Of a stretch of 64,000 nt of DNA, positions 1-7,883 are shown one piece after another (within the stretch, counting starts at the first letter, position 1; each line of letters opens with the position of its first letter). A program made the position numbers and the translations under genes. The notes beneath the pieces are model-generated. The model worked only from the letters and a program-made list of their open reading frames with translations. It made no database searches and had not been told where the DNA came from. The DNA is from Prescottella equi (lineage in GTDB: Bacteria > Actinomycetota > Actinomycetes > Mycobacteriales > Mycobacteriaceae). The DNA lies in contig NZ_JAIVAH010000005.1 of assembly GCF_020171745.1 (NCBI RefSeq), positions 62,001 through 126,000 on the forward strand, read 5' to 3'.

Positions 1-432
1 ACGACGGCGCTGCTCGGCGACGCGTGGACGGCGGTGTACCCGGGCGACGTCTTCAACGTCGGCGAGGTGCAGGTGACCGGCACCGGCGGCACGCACGCGG
101 TGATCCATCCGGAGATCCCGCTGATCGACAACACCGCGTACCTGCTCGGCGACGCCGAGAACCCGGCCAAGCTGATGCACCCGGGCGACTCGCTGTTCGT
201 CCCGGAGCAGAAGGTCGACGTCCTCGCGGTCCCGGCCGCGGCGCCGTGGCTGAAGATCTCCGAGTCCGTCGACTACCTGCGCGCGGTGCACCCGCGGGTC
301 GCGGTCCCGATCCACCAGGGCGTGGTGGCCAAGGAGGCCCGCGGCATCTACTACGGCCGGCTCACCGAAATGGGCCCGGGTGGAACGGAATTCCGCGTGC
401 TTCCCGAGGAGTCGAGCGTCGAGGTGTCCTGA
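1..432 (+). CDS. MBL-fold metallo-hydrolase, C-terminal part (5' end outside window)
   Basis: The frame is open from base 1, so the gene begins upstream; 143 residues are visible. The sequence resembles the C-terminal half of UlaG-like metallo-beta-lactamase-fold hydrolases: a GGTHAVIHPEIP stretch, an IDNTAYLLG strand carrying the bridging Asp, and VAVPIHQG with a probable last metal-ligand His. The N-terminal HxHxDH metal motif is outside the window. The substrate cannot be assigned. The last 156 bp (277-432) recur at 6679-6833 as a broken copy, and the last 82 bp are overlapped antisense by the neighbouring TetR gene. Confidence 0.8.
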   Translation, partial: TTALLGDAWTAVYPGDVFNVGEVQVTGTGGTHAVIHPEIPLIDNTAYLLGDAENPAKLMHPGDSLFVPEQKVDVLAVPAAAPWLKISESVDYLRAVHPRVAVPIHQGVVAKEARGIYYGRLTEMGPGGTEFRVLPEESSVEVS

Positions 433-1043
433 TCGCGCTGGAGCCCGGCCAACATCAGATCGAAAACCGCTGACGCGCGGGCATCGAGCTCGGCGACATC
501 GATGCCCAGTTCACGTGCCATCGTCTCCCGGAAGACGCCGTACCCGAGATAGGTCGCGGCCGTGAGCGCGTGCATCACCTCACCGTCCGCATCGGGCGGC
601 AGGAAGCCGCCTTCCTTGTCACGTTCGAGCGCCGTCCGAGTCGCCTCGAGGGCGGGAAAGATCTGCAGGTCCGGATCCTCGTCGAGAGCGAGCAGAGCCT
701 CGAGTTTCGCGAAATCGCTCCGGTAGAGCGCCATTTGCCACAGAGCGCGCCGACGGTCCGCGAACGGGCGGTCCCAGTGCGTCGTCGGATCCGGGCGATT
801 CTCGTCGAGCAGTCGGGTGATCGCCGAACGCAGCAAACCCCGGCGCGTCCCGAAATAGTGATAGATCTGGCCGTGATTGACCCCGGCCTCTTTCGCGACC
901 TCACGCAACGTGATCCCGGCGAGCACGCCGTCGCGTTCGAGTAGACGCAGAACCGCGTCGATCAACTCGTTCTCGGTCTCCTCGCGGGTCCCCCTCCGGC
1001 GCCGCGGCCGGACCGAGCCCTCCTCCTCGGTCGCATTCGTCAT
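351..1043 (-). CDS. TetR-family regulator
   Basis: 230 residues from an ATG at 1043 preceded by GAGGAAGG. An earlier in-frame start at 1094 would add 17 residues without a better ribosome site. An Arg-rich N-terminus leads into a TetR helix-turn-helix at about residues 40-65 (TLREVAKEAG, then NHGQIYHYFG); the rest is the variable ligand-binding region. It is divergent from the CoA-transferase gene at 1155, with a 13-bp palindrome between them, so it probably regulates the catabolic block downstream. The TetR fold seems to end near LMLAGLQ. The remaining roughly 27 residues are encoded antisense to the 3' end of the metallo-hydrolase gene and look like read-through acquired at a junction. Confidence 0.88.
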   Translation of the reverse strand: MTNATEEEGSVRPRRRRGTREETENELIDAVLRLLERDGVLAGITLREVAKEAGVNHGQIYHYFGTRRGLLRSAITRLLDENRPDPTTHWDRPFADRRRALWQMALYRSDFAKLEALLALDEDPDLQIFPALEATRTALERDKEGGFLPPDADGEVMHALTAATYLGYGVFRETMARELGIDVAELDARASAVFDLMLAGLQRDQDTSTLDSSGSTRNSVPPGPISVSRP

Positions 1044-1131
1044 GCCCTCAACCTTCCTCGAAACGCTCTCGAACCACCTCTTGCCGTGACCCACTTCACA
1101 GGATACAGTCCCGACCTACCAAACGTTAATA

Positions 1132-1144
1132 ACTAACCGTTAGT
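1132..1144. promoter_or_regulatory. Palindromic operator candidate between divergent TetR and CoA-transferase genes
   Basis: ACTAAC-C-GTTAGT is a perfect 6-1-6 inverted repeat, 11 bp upstream of the CoA-transferase ATG. A second partly overlapping element (AACGTTA...TAACCGTT) lies just upstream. Position and symmetry fit a TetR-family operator; binding is inferred. Confidence 0.55.
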
Positions 1145-1154
1145 AGGTGAGGCG

Positions 1155-2357
1155 ATGACGGATACCGAACTTCCGCTACAAGGCGTCCGGGTACTGGACA
1201 TGGCGACCGTGCTGGCCGCCCCCGTGACTGCCACGTGTCTCGGCGACTTCGGCGCCGATGTGGTCAAGGTCGAGGAACCCGGTGTCGGCGACTTCATTCG
1301 AGCTGGCAGTACCGGCGAATCGCGGCGGTCGCTGCAATGGGTCCAGGAGGGCCGGAACAAGAAGTCCGTGACCATCGACCTACGTACCGACCGTGGACGC
1401 CAGCTGATTCGCGACCTGATCGGGCACTTCGACGTCGTGGTGACGAACTACCGCCCGCCGACGCTGGAGTCGTGGGGATTGAGCCCCGAGGCGATGGCCG
1501 AGATCAATCCTCGCGCGGTCATCGTGTGCATCACCGGCTACGGCTTGACCGGCCCCTATCGGGATCGGGGCGCCTTCGACCGCGTCGCCAGCGCCTTCTC
1601 CGGCCTCACCTACGTCACCGGCGAACCCGATCGAGACCCGGTGCGTTCCGGCTACTCGGTGATCGACTACATGTCGGCCTATCTGGCCGCGTTCGCCACC
1701 GTGACCGCCCTCTATCACCGCGACCAACGCGGCGGCAACGGACAGATCATCGATCTCGGCCTGTACGAGGCGGGATTCCGCGCGAGCGAGAACGCATTGC
1801 TGACCTACGGCGCCGAAGGGCAGGTGCGTGAGCGCGTCGGCAACCGCAACCTCGGCATCGTGCCGGCGAGCGACTTCGACACCGCCGACGGCCGTCGCAT
1901 ATCACTGCACGCCGGCACCGACGCCCTCTTCCGGAGGTTCACCGTGGCGATCGGACGATCCGAGCTGGCAACCGATCCACGGTTCGCGACGCGGGCCGCC
2001 CGAGTGTCCAACCAGCTCGAGCTGTACCCGATCATCGCAGACTGGGTCGCGGGCCAAACGGCCGACGACGCGGTGAAACTACTCAGTGCCGCAGAAGTTC
2101 CCGCGGCTCCGGTGATGAACGTGGCCGACATCGCCACGGACCCGCAATATCTCGAACGCGGCACCGTCGTGACCGTGGACGACGTCGAACACGGACGGCT
2201 ACCGATGGCAGCCCCCCTGCCCCGGATGAGCGCGACTCCGGGCGCGATCCGCACTCTCGGCCCGGCCCTCGGCGAGCACACCGACGAGATCCTGACTCAG
2301 CTACTGAAACTTGACGAGAACGAACTCGCCGAGCTCCGCGCAGACCGGATCATCTGA
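1155..2357 (+). CDS. CaiB/BaiF family III CoA-transferase
   Basis: 400 residues, the usual length for family III CoA-transferases. The N-terminal LQGVRVLDMATVLAAP, the FGADVVKVEEP nucleotide-binding segment and the conserved catalytic Asp at about residue 171 (VIDYMSAY) are all present. These enzymes move CoA from a donor thioester to a carboxylic acid, typically to activate an acid for beta-oxidation-like breakdown. Followed by aldehyde and alcohol dehydrogenases, it suggests a route alcohol to aldehyde to acid to CoA ester. The start has GGTGAGG just upstream. Likely under control of the divergent TetR. Substrate unknown. Confidence 0.9.
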   Translation: MTDTELPLQGVRVLDMATVLAAPVTATCLGDFGADVVKVEEPGVGDFIRAGSTGESRRSLQWVQEGRNKKSVTIDLRTDRGRQLIRDLIGHFDVVVTNYRPPTLESWGLSPEAMAEINPRAVIVCITGYGLTGPYRDRGAFDRVASAFSGLTYVTGEPDRDPVRSGYSVIDYMSAYLAAFATVTALYHRDQRGGNGQIIDLGLYEAGFRASENALLTYGAEGQVRERVGNRNLGIVPASDFDTADGRRISLHAGTDALFRRFTVAIGRSELATDPRFATRAARVSNQLELYPIIADWVAGQTADDAVKLLSAAEVPAAPVMNVADIATDPQYLERGTVVTVDDVEHGRLPMAAPLPRMSATPGAIRTLGPALGEHTDEILTQLLKLDENELAELRADRII

Positions 2358-2374
2358 CGGCCATTCACAAGCTA

Positions 2375-2386
2375 TTGCTCCACAAC
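2375..2386 (+). repeat. TTGCTCCACAAC leader element, copy 1
   Basis: The 12-mer TTGCTCCACAAC lies in the leader of the aldehyde dehydrogenase gene and is found again at 4981-4992 in the leader of the solute-binding protein gene. Both copies are followed by a GAAAG-type ribosome-binding stretch before the ATG. A 10-bp match (GCTCCACAAC) also occurs at 49684-49693, upstream of another aldehyde dehydrogenase. Function unknown; possibly a shared regulatory site. Confidence 0.35.
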
Positions 2387-2426
2387 ATGATTCGACCGAA
2401 GAGTCGATGTACAGAAAGTTGGTTCG

Positions 2427-3860
2427 ATGACCAGCATCTCCACCGCCCGTGATGTGTTGCGGGTGATCAATCCGGCTACCGAAGAGCAGGTCGCCGAGAT
2501 CGCGATCGCAGGCGAGGCCGACTGTGCCGCCGCGGTCGAGCGCGCGACCGCGGCGCAGCGGACCTGGGCCGCCCTGCCCGGTGAGCGACGCAGTGAACTT
2601 CTGTGGCGTTGGGCCCAACTGGTCGAGGACGACTTCGACGAACTCGGCCGACTCGACACGGAAGACACCGGCAAGGTCCTCACCGACGCCCGCATGCAGG
2701 CCCGCCGCGGAGCCCGCCACGCCCGATACTGGGCAGGCAAGGCGGACAAGCTCTTCGGTCAGCAGTTCGCCGACGTCCCCGGACAGCTCTCGTACACGCG
2801 ACTCGAAGCTCTCGGCACGTATGTGGTGATCCTTCCGTGGAACGCCCCGGCGCATTCGTTCATGGCACGGGTCAGCCCGCCGCTCGCCTGCGGGAACTCG
2901 GTCATCGTCAAGCCGTCCGAACTGTCGCCGCGGTCCGCGGTCCGGCTGGCCGAACTCGCGGCACAGGCCGGCATCCCCGAGGGCGTCCTCCAGGTGGCCG
3001 TCGGAGACGGTCGCACCGGCGCCGCACTCTGCGCTCACCCGAGCGTGGCGGGGGTTTCGTTCACCGGGTCGGTCCCGACCGGACGCCACATCGCCCGCTC
3101 GGCCGCCGACACGTTCAAGAAGCTCACCCTCGAGATGGGCGGGAAATCGCCGATCATCGTGTTCGACGACGCAGATCTCGACTCTGCCGCTCGTGCAACG
3201 GTTCTCGGCATCCTGAACAATGCAGGGCAGGTCTGCGCCGCTGGTAGCCGGCTCCTCGTCCACGCCTCGATCGCAGAGGACTTCGTGTCCGAAGTCGCTG
3301 CGCGGATGAGCCGGGTGCGGGTCGGCGATCCACTCGATCCGAAAACTCAGGTCGGTCCGGTGGTCAGCTGCGGTCAGCACGAGAAGATCCTCGGCTTCCT
3401 CGACGGCGCACGCCGTGAGGGCGCACGGGTCGTGCTCGGTGGCGGCGCGCCGGCAACACCGCAACGCGGGTACTACATCGCCCCGACCCTGATCGATCAG
3501 GTCGACCCGAGCATGGCCGTGGCGAGTGAGGAGATCTTCGGCCCGGTCCTCAGCGTGTTGACCTTCGAGACCGAGGAGCAGGCACTGGAGCTGGCCAACA
3601 ACACCGAATTCGGACTCACGTCCTACGTGTGGACCCGCGACCTGGGACGAATGATCCGCATGACTGAGGGAATCGAATCCGGTGTCGTGCATGGCAATTC
3701 CAACCTCGCTCTCGACTCGGCGCTGCCGTTCGGCGGCTTCAAGCAGAGTGGGCTGGGCGGCGCCTACGGCGACGACGCGGTGGCCGGATGCACCCGCACG
3801 AAACGCGTCACCCTGCGGATCGCCGACACGCCACTGCCCGGACCCTGGCCCGGAATCTGA
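2427..3860 (+). CDS. NAD(P)-dependent aldehyde dehydrogenase
   Basis: 477 residues, a full-length ALDH-superfamily enzyme oxidising an aldehyde to its acid. Visible catalytic residues are Asn139 (ILPWNAP), Glu236 (LEMGGKSP) and Cys270 (NNAGQVCAAG). The FTGSVPTG coenzyme loop and the EEIFGPV motif are in place. Start chosen at the ATG with GAAAG upstream. It sits 69 bp after the CoA-transferase gene and 28 bp before an alcohol dehydrogenase, consistent with stepwise oxidation of an alcohol. Substrate unknown. Confidence 0.93.
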   Translation: MTSISTARDVLRVINPATEEQVAEIAIAGEADCAAAVERATAAQRTWAALPGERRSELLWRWAQLVEDDFDELGRLDTEDTGKVLTDARMQARRGARHARYWAGKADKLFGQQFADVPGQLSYTRLEALGTYVVILPWNAPAHSFMARVSPPLACGNSVIVKPSELSPRSAVRLAELAAQAGIPEGVLQVAVGDGRTGAALCAHPSVAGVSFTGSVPTGRHIARSAADTFKKLTLEMGGKSPIIVFDDADLDSAARATVLGILNNAGQVCAAGSRLLVHASIAEDFVSEVAARMSRVRVGDPLDPKTQVGPVVSCGQHEKILGFLDGARREGARVVLGGGAPATPQRGYYIAPTLIDQVDPSMAVASEEIFGPVLSVLTFETEEQALELANNTEFGLTSYVWTRDLGRMIRMTEGIESGVVHGNSNLALDSALPFGGFKQSGLGGAYGDDAVAGCTRTKRVTLRIADTPLPGPWPGI

Positions 3861-3888
3861 CCACCCCTGACTTCTTTGGAGTAAACGA

Positions 3889-4935
3889 ATGCCCATCGAC
3901 ACTCGCATCGTCGTCCAGGACGTGACCGACGGCCCCCTGGCTGTACGAGAGGTGACGCTGCCCGACCCCGGCCCTCATGACGTTCTCGTCCAGATCCATG
4001 CCACCGGAGTCTGTCAGAGCCAGCTGTACTGGATGCACGCCAACCATCCCGACCCGATGTTGTTCGGGCACGAGGGGTTCGGCACAGTGCTCGCCACCGG
4101 AACGGCCGTGACCCACATCGCCGTCGGCGATGCCGCGATGATCACCTGGGTGCCGCGCACGGACGGCCGCGCCCCTGCCCGCGCCTCGATCGACCTGCCC
4201 GACGGTCGCACGGCTCACTCGCCCAACGTCTACACCTGGGCCGAGCACGCACTCGTCGACGAACTCTACGTCATGCCTCTGGCACCCGAATCCAGCAAGG
4301 ACGTGGTCTCGATCGTGGGCTGTGCGGTCGTCACGGGTGCCGGCGCCCTCTGCCATGCCGCGCCGGTGAAGGCCGGTGATACCGTCGCGGTGTTCGGTGT
4401 CGGCGGAGTCGGCCTGTCCGCTGTCGCTGCAGCATCCATCCGGGGCGCCACCCGCATCGTTGCAGTCGATCTGGACGCCGAAAAACTGGCCTTCGCCAAG
4501 CGATTCGGCGCCACCGACACGATTGACGCATCCCTGACGGACAATCCCGCCGCCGCGATCCTGGAGCTGACCGGGGGTGTGGACATCGCCGTGGACTGCG
4601 TCGGTCACGCTTCCACCACGGTGCAGGCCGTCGACAGTGTTCGTGCGGGCCGGGTCGGTGGACCTCACGGCGGAACCGCAGTGCTGGTGGGACTGCCCAA
4701 GGGCCCCACCGAACTCAACCTCGCCGGTCTCATCGGCGGCCAGAAGCGACTCGTCGGCACCAGCGCCGGCGGCTGCCGACAGGACCACATCGACACCTTC
4801 CTCGACTGGCACACCGATGGCCTCCTCGACCTCGACGCCCTGGTCACCAATCGCTACACGCTCGACGAAATCGACCGTGCTGTCACCGACCTCGCGGCCG
4901 GACAGGTCCTCGGCCGCGCCATCGTCACCATGTGA
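3889..4935 (+). CDS. Zinc-dependent alcohol dehydrogenase (MDR superfamily)
   Basis: 348 residues. Catalytic zinc ligands are visible as Cys42 (TGVCQSQ), His61-Glu62 (GHEGFG) and Cys145 (VGCAVVTGAG), with the dinucleotide-binding GVGGVG at about 170-175. The four-cysteine lobe that holds structural zinc in most class I/III enzymes is missing: the corresponding stretch (about residues 88-110) is rich in Arg, Asp and Pro and has no Cys. It probably supplies aldehyde for the dehydrogenase encoded just upstream. GGAG occurs upstream of the ATG. Confidence 0.9.
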   Translation: MPIDTRIVVQDVTDGPLAVREVTLPDPGPHDVLVQIHATGVCQSQLYWMHANHPDPMLFGHEGFGTVLATGTAVTHIAVGDAAMITWVPRTDGRAPARASIDLPDGRTAHSPNVYTWAEHALVDELYVMPLAPESSKDVVSIVGCAVVTGAGALCHAAPVKAGDTVAVFGVGGVGLSAVAAASIRGATRIVAVDLDAEKLAFAKRFGATDTIDASLTDNPAAAILELTGGVDIAVDCVGHASTTVQAVDSVRAGRVGGPHGGTAVLVGLPKGPTELNLAGLIGGQKRLVGTSAGGCRQDHIDTFLDWHTDGLLDLDALVTNRYTLDEIDRAVTDLAAGQVLGRAIVTM

Positions 4936-4980
4936 TGCCCACACGAACCGATCGAGTTCGATACATCGCGAAATTCCCTG

Positions 4981-4992
4981 TTGCTCCACAAC
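4981..4992 (+). repeat. TTGCTCCACAAC leader element, copy 2
   Basis: Identical 12-mer to the one at 2375-2386, here 21 bp before the ATG of the solute-binding protein gene and followed by GAAGAAAGG. The flanking sequences differ, so this is not simply a longer duplication. Shared regulation of the two transcription units is possible. Confidence 0.35.
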
Positions 4993-5013
4993 TGTCATGA
5001 AGAAAGGTTGACG

Positions 5014-6624
5014 ATGAGGCGATCTTCCCTCGCCCGAGCCGGAACCCTGTTCACTGCCTTGGCCACGGCTACGATGCTGCTGGCCGGATGCGCCGGCGGG
5101 TCCGGTTCGACGATCGACGCGTCGCAGGTGACGACAGGTATGGTCGGCGAGCAGCCAGACGGCGGTGATCCCACCTCCGGTGGCACGCTCTCGTACGCCA
5201 CGCTCTCCGGCATCAGCAGTCTGGACCCGGCCTCCCGCCAGGACAGCGGAGCGACCGGCGGTAGCGAGATGGCCGCGATCTACGACCTGTTGATTCGCTA
5301 CGACACCGAGGCGAAGAAGTACCTCCCGCAGTTGGCGCAGTCGCTGGATGCCAACGGGGACAACACAGTCTGGACGTTGAAGCTGCGTCCGGGCGTGACC
5401 TTCAGCGACGGTAGCCCCGTCGATGCGGCCGCCGTGCAGTGGAGCATCAAGCGGTACGTGGAGAAGAACGGGCTGCAGACGCAGGTGTGGAAGGCCTCCG
5501 TCGCGGACATGATGTCACCGGATCCCTCCACGGTGGTGTTCACGCTGAACCAGCCGTGGAACGAGTTCCCGATTCTCTTCACCACCGGCCCGGGCATGGT
5601 CGTCGCGCCGTCGTCGATGGCGAGCGGCACCTTCTCCGCTGTCGGAGCCGGTCCCTTCGTCGTGGAGAAGTTCGCATCCCAGGAGGAACTGGTCCTCGGT
5701 GCGAGTGGCACGTACTGGAACGGTCGGCCGCGCCTGGACAAGCTGCGTTTCCCGGTGATCCAGGGCGAGCAGGCCAAGCTGGAAGCCCTGCACAGTGGCG
5801 GCATCGACGCCGCCTACGTGCGGCGCGCGGAGGTCGTCCAGAGCGCACTCGCCGCCGGCGACATCGGCTACGTCCACACCGTCAGTCTGGGGACGGTCGG
5901 GCTTGTCAATCAGCGCGAGGGCCGGGCCGCGTCCGACGAGCGGGTGCGCAAGGCCATCGTTGCCGCGATCAACCCCGACATCTACAACGACCGGGTCGAG
6001 GACGGCTTCGGCATGCCGGGCAGCGACATGTTCCAGCCCTGGTCCACGTGGCACGGCAACGTCGCCGCGAATGGCTACGACCCGGAGTCGGCGAAGAGGT
6101 ATCTCGCCGAGGCCAAGGCCGACGGCTACGACGGCAAGCTCACCTACGTCGGATCGAACACTCCCGAAACCCAGCGCAACGCGCTCGCCTACCAGTCGAT
6201 GTTGCAGGCCGTCGGGTTCACCGTCGAGATCTCGTACGCCCCCAGCATCAACGACCTGGTGCGGCGACTGTTCGTCGAGCACGACTACGACGTCGCGCAC
6301 TCGGGACTGAGTGTGCTCGAGGAATCACCGTTCATGCGGCTGTACGTCAACTTCCACAGCAGCTCGCCGTCGAACGTGCTCGGCTACAAGAATCCCGAGA
6401 TGGACCAGTTGCTGACCCAATTGCAGACGGCACCCACCGACGACGATCGACGCGCCGTCCTGGAGAGAGTTCAGACGCTCGTCAACGACACGGCACCGCT
6501 GGCAGTCATCGGGGCGGGCAAGGTCCTCGTCACATGGCGGAACAACGTGCACGGGATCACCCCGAGCGCGGACGGGATCATGCTCTTCGGGGACGCTTGG
6601 CTCGCAACCGACGCGGCTTCGTGA
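5014..6624 (+). CDS. ABC transporter family 5 solute-binding lipoprotein (peptide/opine type)
   Basis: 536 residues from an ATG preceded by AGAAAGG; an upstream TTG at 4981 is unlikely to be used. There is a signal peptide with lipobox LLAGC (lipidated Cys26), then SBP_bac_5 features: GGTLSYATLSG, SSLDPAS, a WTLKLRPGVTFSDG motif and a C-terminal WRNNVHGITP. Such proteins capture oligopeptides, opines or other small molecules outside the membrane for a DppBCDF-like importer. No permease or ATPase gene is nearby, so partners must be elsewhere. Its place after the CoA-transferase and dehydrogenases suggests uptake of the catabolised substrate. Confidence 0.9.
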   Translation: MRRSSLARAGTLFTALATATMLLAGCAGGSGSTIDASQVTTGMVGEQPDGGDPTSGGTLSYATLSGISSLDPASRQDSGATGGSEMAAIYDLLIRYDTEAKKYLPQLAQSLDANGDNTVWTLKLRPGVTFSDGSPVDAAAVQWSIKRYVEKNGLQTQVWKASVADMMSPDPSTVVFTLNQPWNEFPILFTTGPGMVVAPSSMASGTFSAVGAGPFVVEKFASQEELVLGASGTYWNGRPRLDKLRFPVIQGEQAKLEALHSGGIDAAYVRRAEVVQSALAAGDIGYVHTVSLGTVGLVNQREGRAASDERVRKAIVAAINPDIYNDRVEDGFGMPGSDMFQPWSTWHGNVAANGYDPESAKRYLAEAKADGYDGKLTYVGSNTPETQRNALAYQSMLQAVGFTVEISYAPSINDLVRRLFVEHDYDVAHSGLSVLEESPFMRLYVNFHSSSPSNVLGYKNPEMDQLLTQLQTAPTDDDRRAVLERVQTLVNDTAPLAVIGAGKVLVTWRNNVHGITPSADGIMLFGDAWLATDAAS

Positions 6625-6678
6625 ACGGCCGGCCGTCACGGCGGGAATGAACGGACGTCACGCCACCCGATGGCGTGG

Positions 6679-6833
6679 CTGCGCGCGGTGCACCCGCGGG
6701 TCGCGGTCCCGATCCACCAGGGCGTGGTGGCCGAGGAGGCCCGCGGTGTCTACTACGGCCGGCTCACCGAAATGGGCCCGGGCGGAACCGATTCCGCGTG
6801 CTCCCGGAGGAGTCGAGCGTCGAGGTGTCCTGA
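6679..6833 (+). pseudogene. Truncated, frameshifted copy of the metallo-hydrolase 3' end
   Basis: This 155-bp stretch matches 277-432 at about 95% identity by eye. It starts abruptly at CTGCGCGCGGTGCAC and ends at the shared stop (GTGTCCTGA). A one-base deletion near 6787 breaks the frame relative to copy 1. Upstream and downstream flanks do not match copy 1. It is a remnant gene end and one half of a direct repeat flanking the 6.2-kb block that starts with the TetR gene. Confidence 0.85.
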
Positions 6834-6875
6834 CATCGGGCACCTCGACGCCCGATTCACCGCTCGCTCAGCGGA

Positions 6876-7883
6876 TCAGTCGTCGGGGATGCCGGCCCCG
6901 CTCAGCGCCGGCACGATCGGTTCGCGACGCCGCACCGATCGCACCGCGGCCTTGAACTGAGCCAGTTTGCCGACAACGGTCCGTCCCTCCGGGGTGTGAC
7001 CCCAGATGCTGATGCCGCTGTGCGTCGCGGGTTCCCAGGTCGACTCGTCGACGACGAGGGGGTTCCAGCCGACCTCCCACTCGAATCCCGACGGGCTCAC
7101 GGCGTAGTACGACAGCTCCCGGTCGTTGGTGTGCTGGCCGACGCCGAGGGCCAAGCCGAATCCCAACTCCCTGACCCGTTGGTACGAGGAGGTCATGTCG
7201 TCGAGTTCGGCGACCTGGATGTTGAGGTGCTGGATCCGAGTACGGATGGGGTCGACCCGCAGGCCACGTACCGCCGCGATCGCGACCGAGTGGTGTCGCG
7301 CGTCGACCCGCAGGAATCGAATCTTCAGTTTCGCGCCGCTGATGGTCTCGTCGATGTAGTCGGAGAGCCTGGCGTCGAAGACAGTGTCGTAGTAACCGCG
7401 CATCAGGTGCGGTTCGGTCGACGTGATCGCGACGTGCCCCATTCCGGGATCGGTCACGAAGCCGCTGCCGACCGTGACGAGCGGTGCGGCGGCGATCCGG
7501 GCCCTCGTGAAGACCTCCTGGTCGATTCCCTTGGGACCGGGAAACCGCAGTAGTCGTTCCACCCCCCGCATCGCGGCCTCCTCGTCGGTCCCTTCGACGA
7601 CCGGTACGCCGCGATCGTGGACACGGGCCACGACCCGGTCGAGCGACTCGTGGTCGTCCATCTGCCAACCGAGTGCCGTCACGTCCTCCGCGTCGCCGTG
7701 CTGCAACAGGAACCGGCAGTCGTGGTCGTCGAGTCGAAACCGCATCGCCCGCGGCGAAAGGTCCTCGACGTGCAGCCCGATCGCGTCCTGCCCGAATCGA
7801 CGCCAATCGGCGAACCTCGCGGTCTCGATGACGACGTAGCCGAGGTGAACCGCGCCGAAGACGGACGTCGTGGTGTCGTTCAT
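6876..7883 (-). CDS. Type I extradiol (catechol meta-cleavage) dioxygenase, VOC superfamily
   Basis: 335 residues from the ATG at 7883. Two VOC halves are visible. The C-terminal half carries the Fe(II) triad: His150 (GHVAI), His219 (QHLNIQ) and Glu270 (SPSGFEWE), as in BphC/HsaC-type 2,3-dihydroxybiphenyl dioxygenases. It would open a catechol ring next to the diol. The ATG overlaps the stop of the upstream hydrolase gene (ATGA), so the two are translationally coupled, and that hydrolase family acts on meta-cleavage products. The exact catechol is not readable. Confidence 0.92.
   Translation of the reverse strand: MNDTTTSVFGAVHLGYVVIETARFADWRRFGQDAIGLHVEDLSPRAMRFRLDDHDCRFLLQHGDAEDVTALGWQMDDHESLDRVVARVHDRGVPVVEGTDEEAAMRGVERLLRFPGPKGIDQEVFTRARIAAAPLVTVGSGFVTDPGMGHVAITSTEPHLMRGYYDTVFDARLSDYIDETISGAKLKIRFLRVDARHHSVAIAAVRGLRVDPIRTRIQHLNIQVAELDDMTSSYQRVRELGFGLALGVGQHTNDRELSYYAVSPSGFEWEVGWNPLVVDESTWEPATHSGISIWGHTPEGRTVVGKLAQFKAAVRSVRRREPIVPALSGAGIPDD

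Noticed and set aside
1100-1154. Possible iron box between the first TetR and the CoA-transferase (AACTAACCGTTAGTAGG)
   Set aside because: The core does not match GGTTAGGCTAACC and the genes are not iron-related; it fits a TetR operator better.
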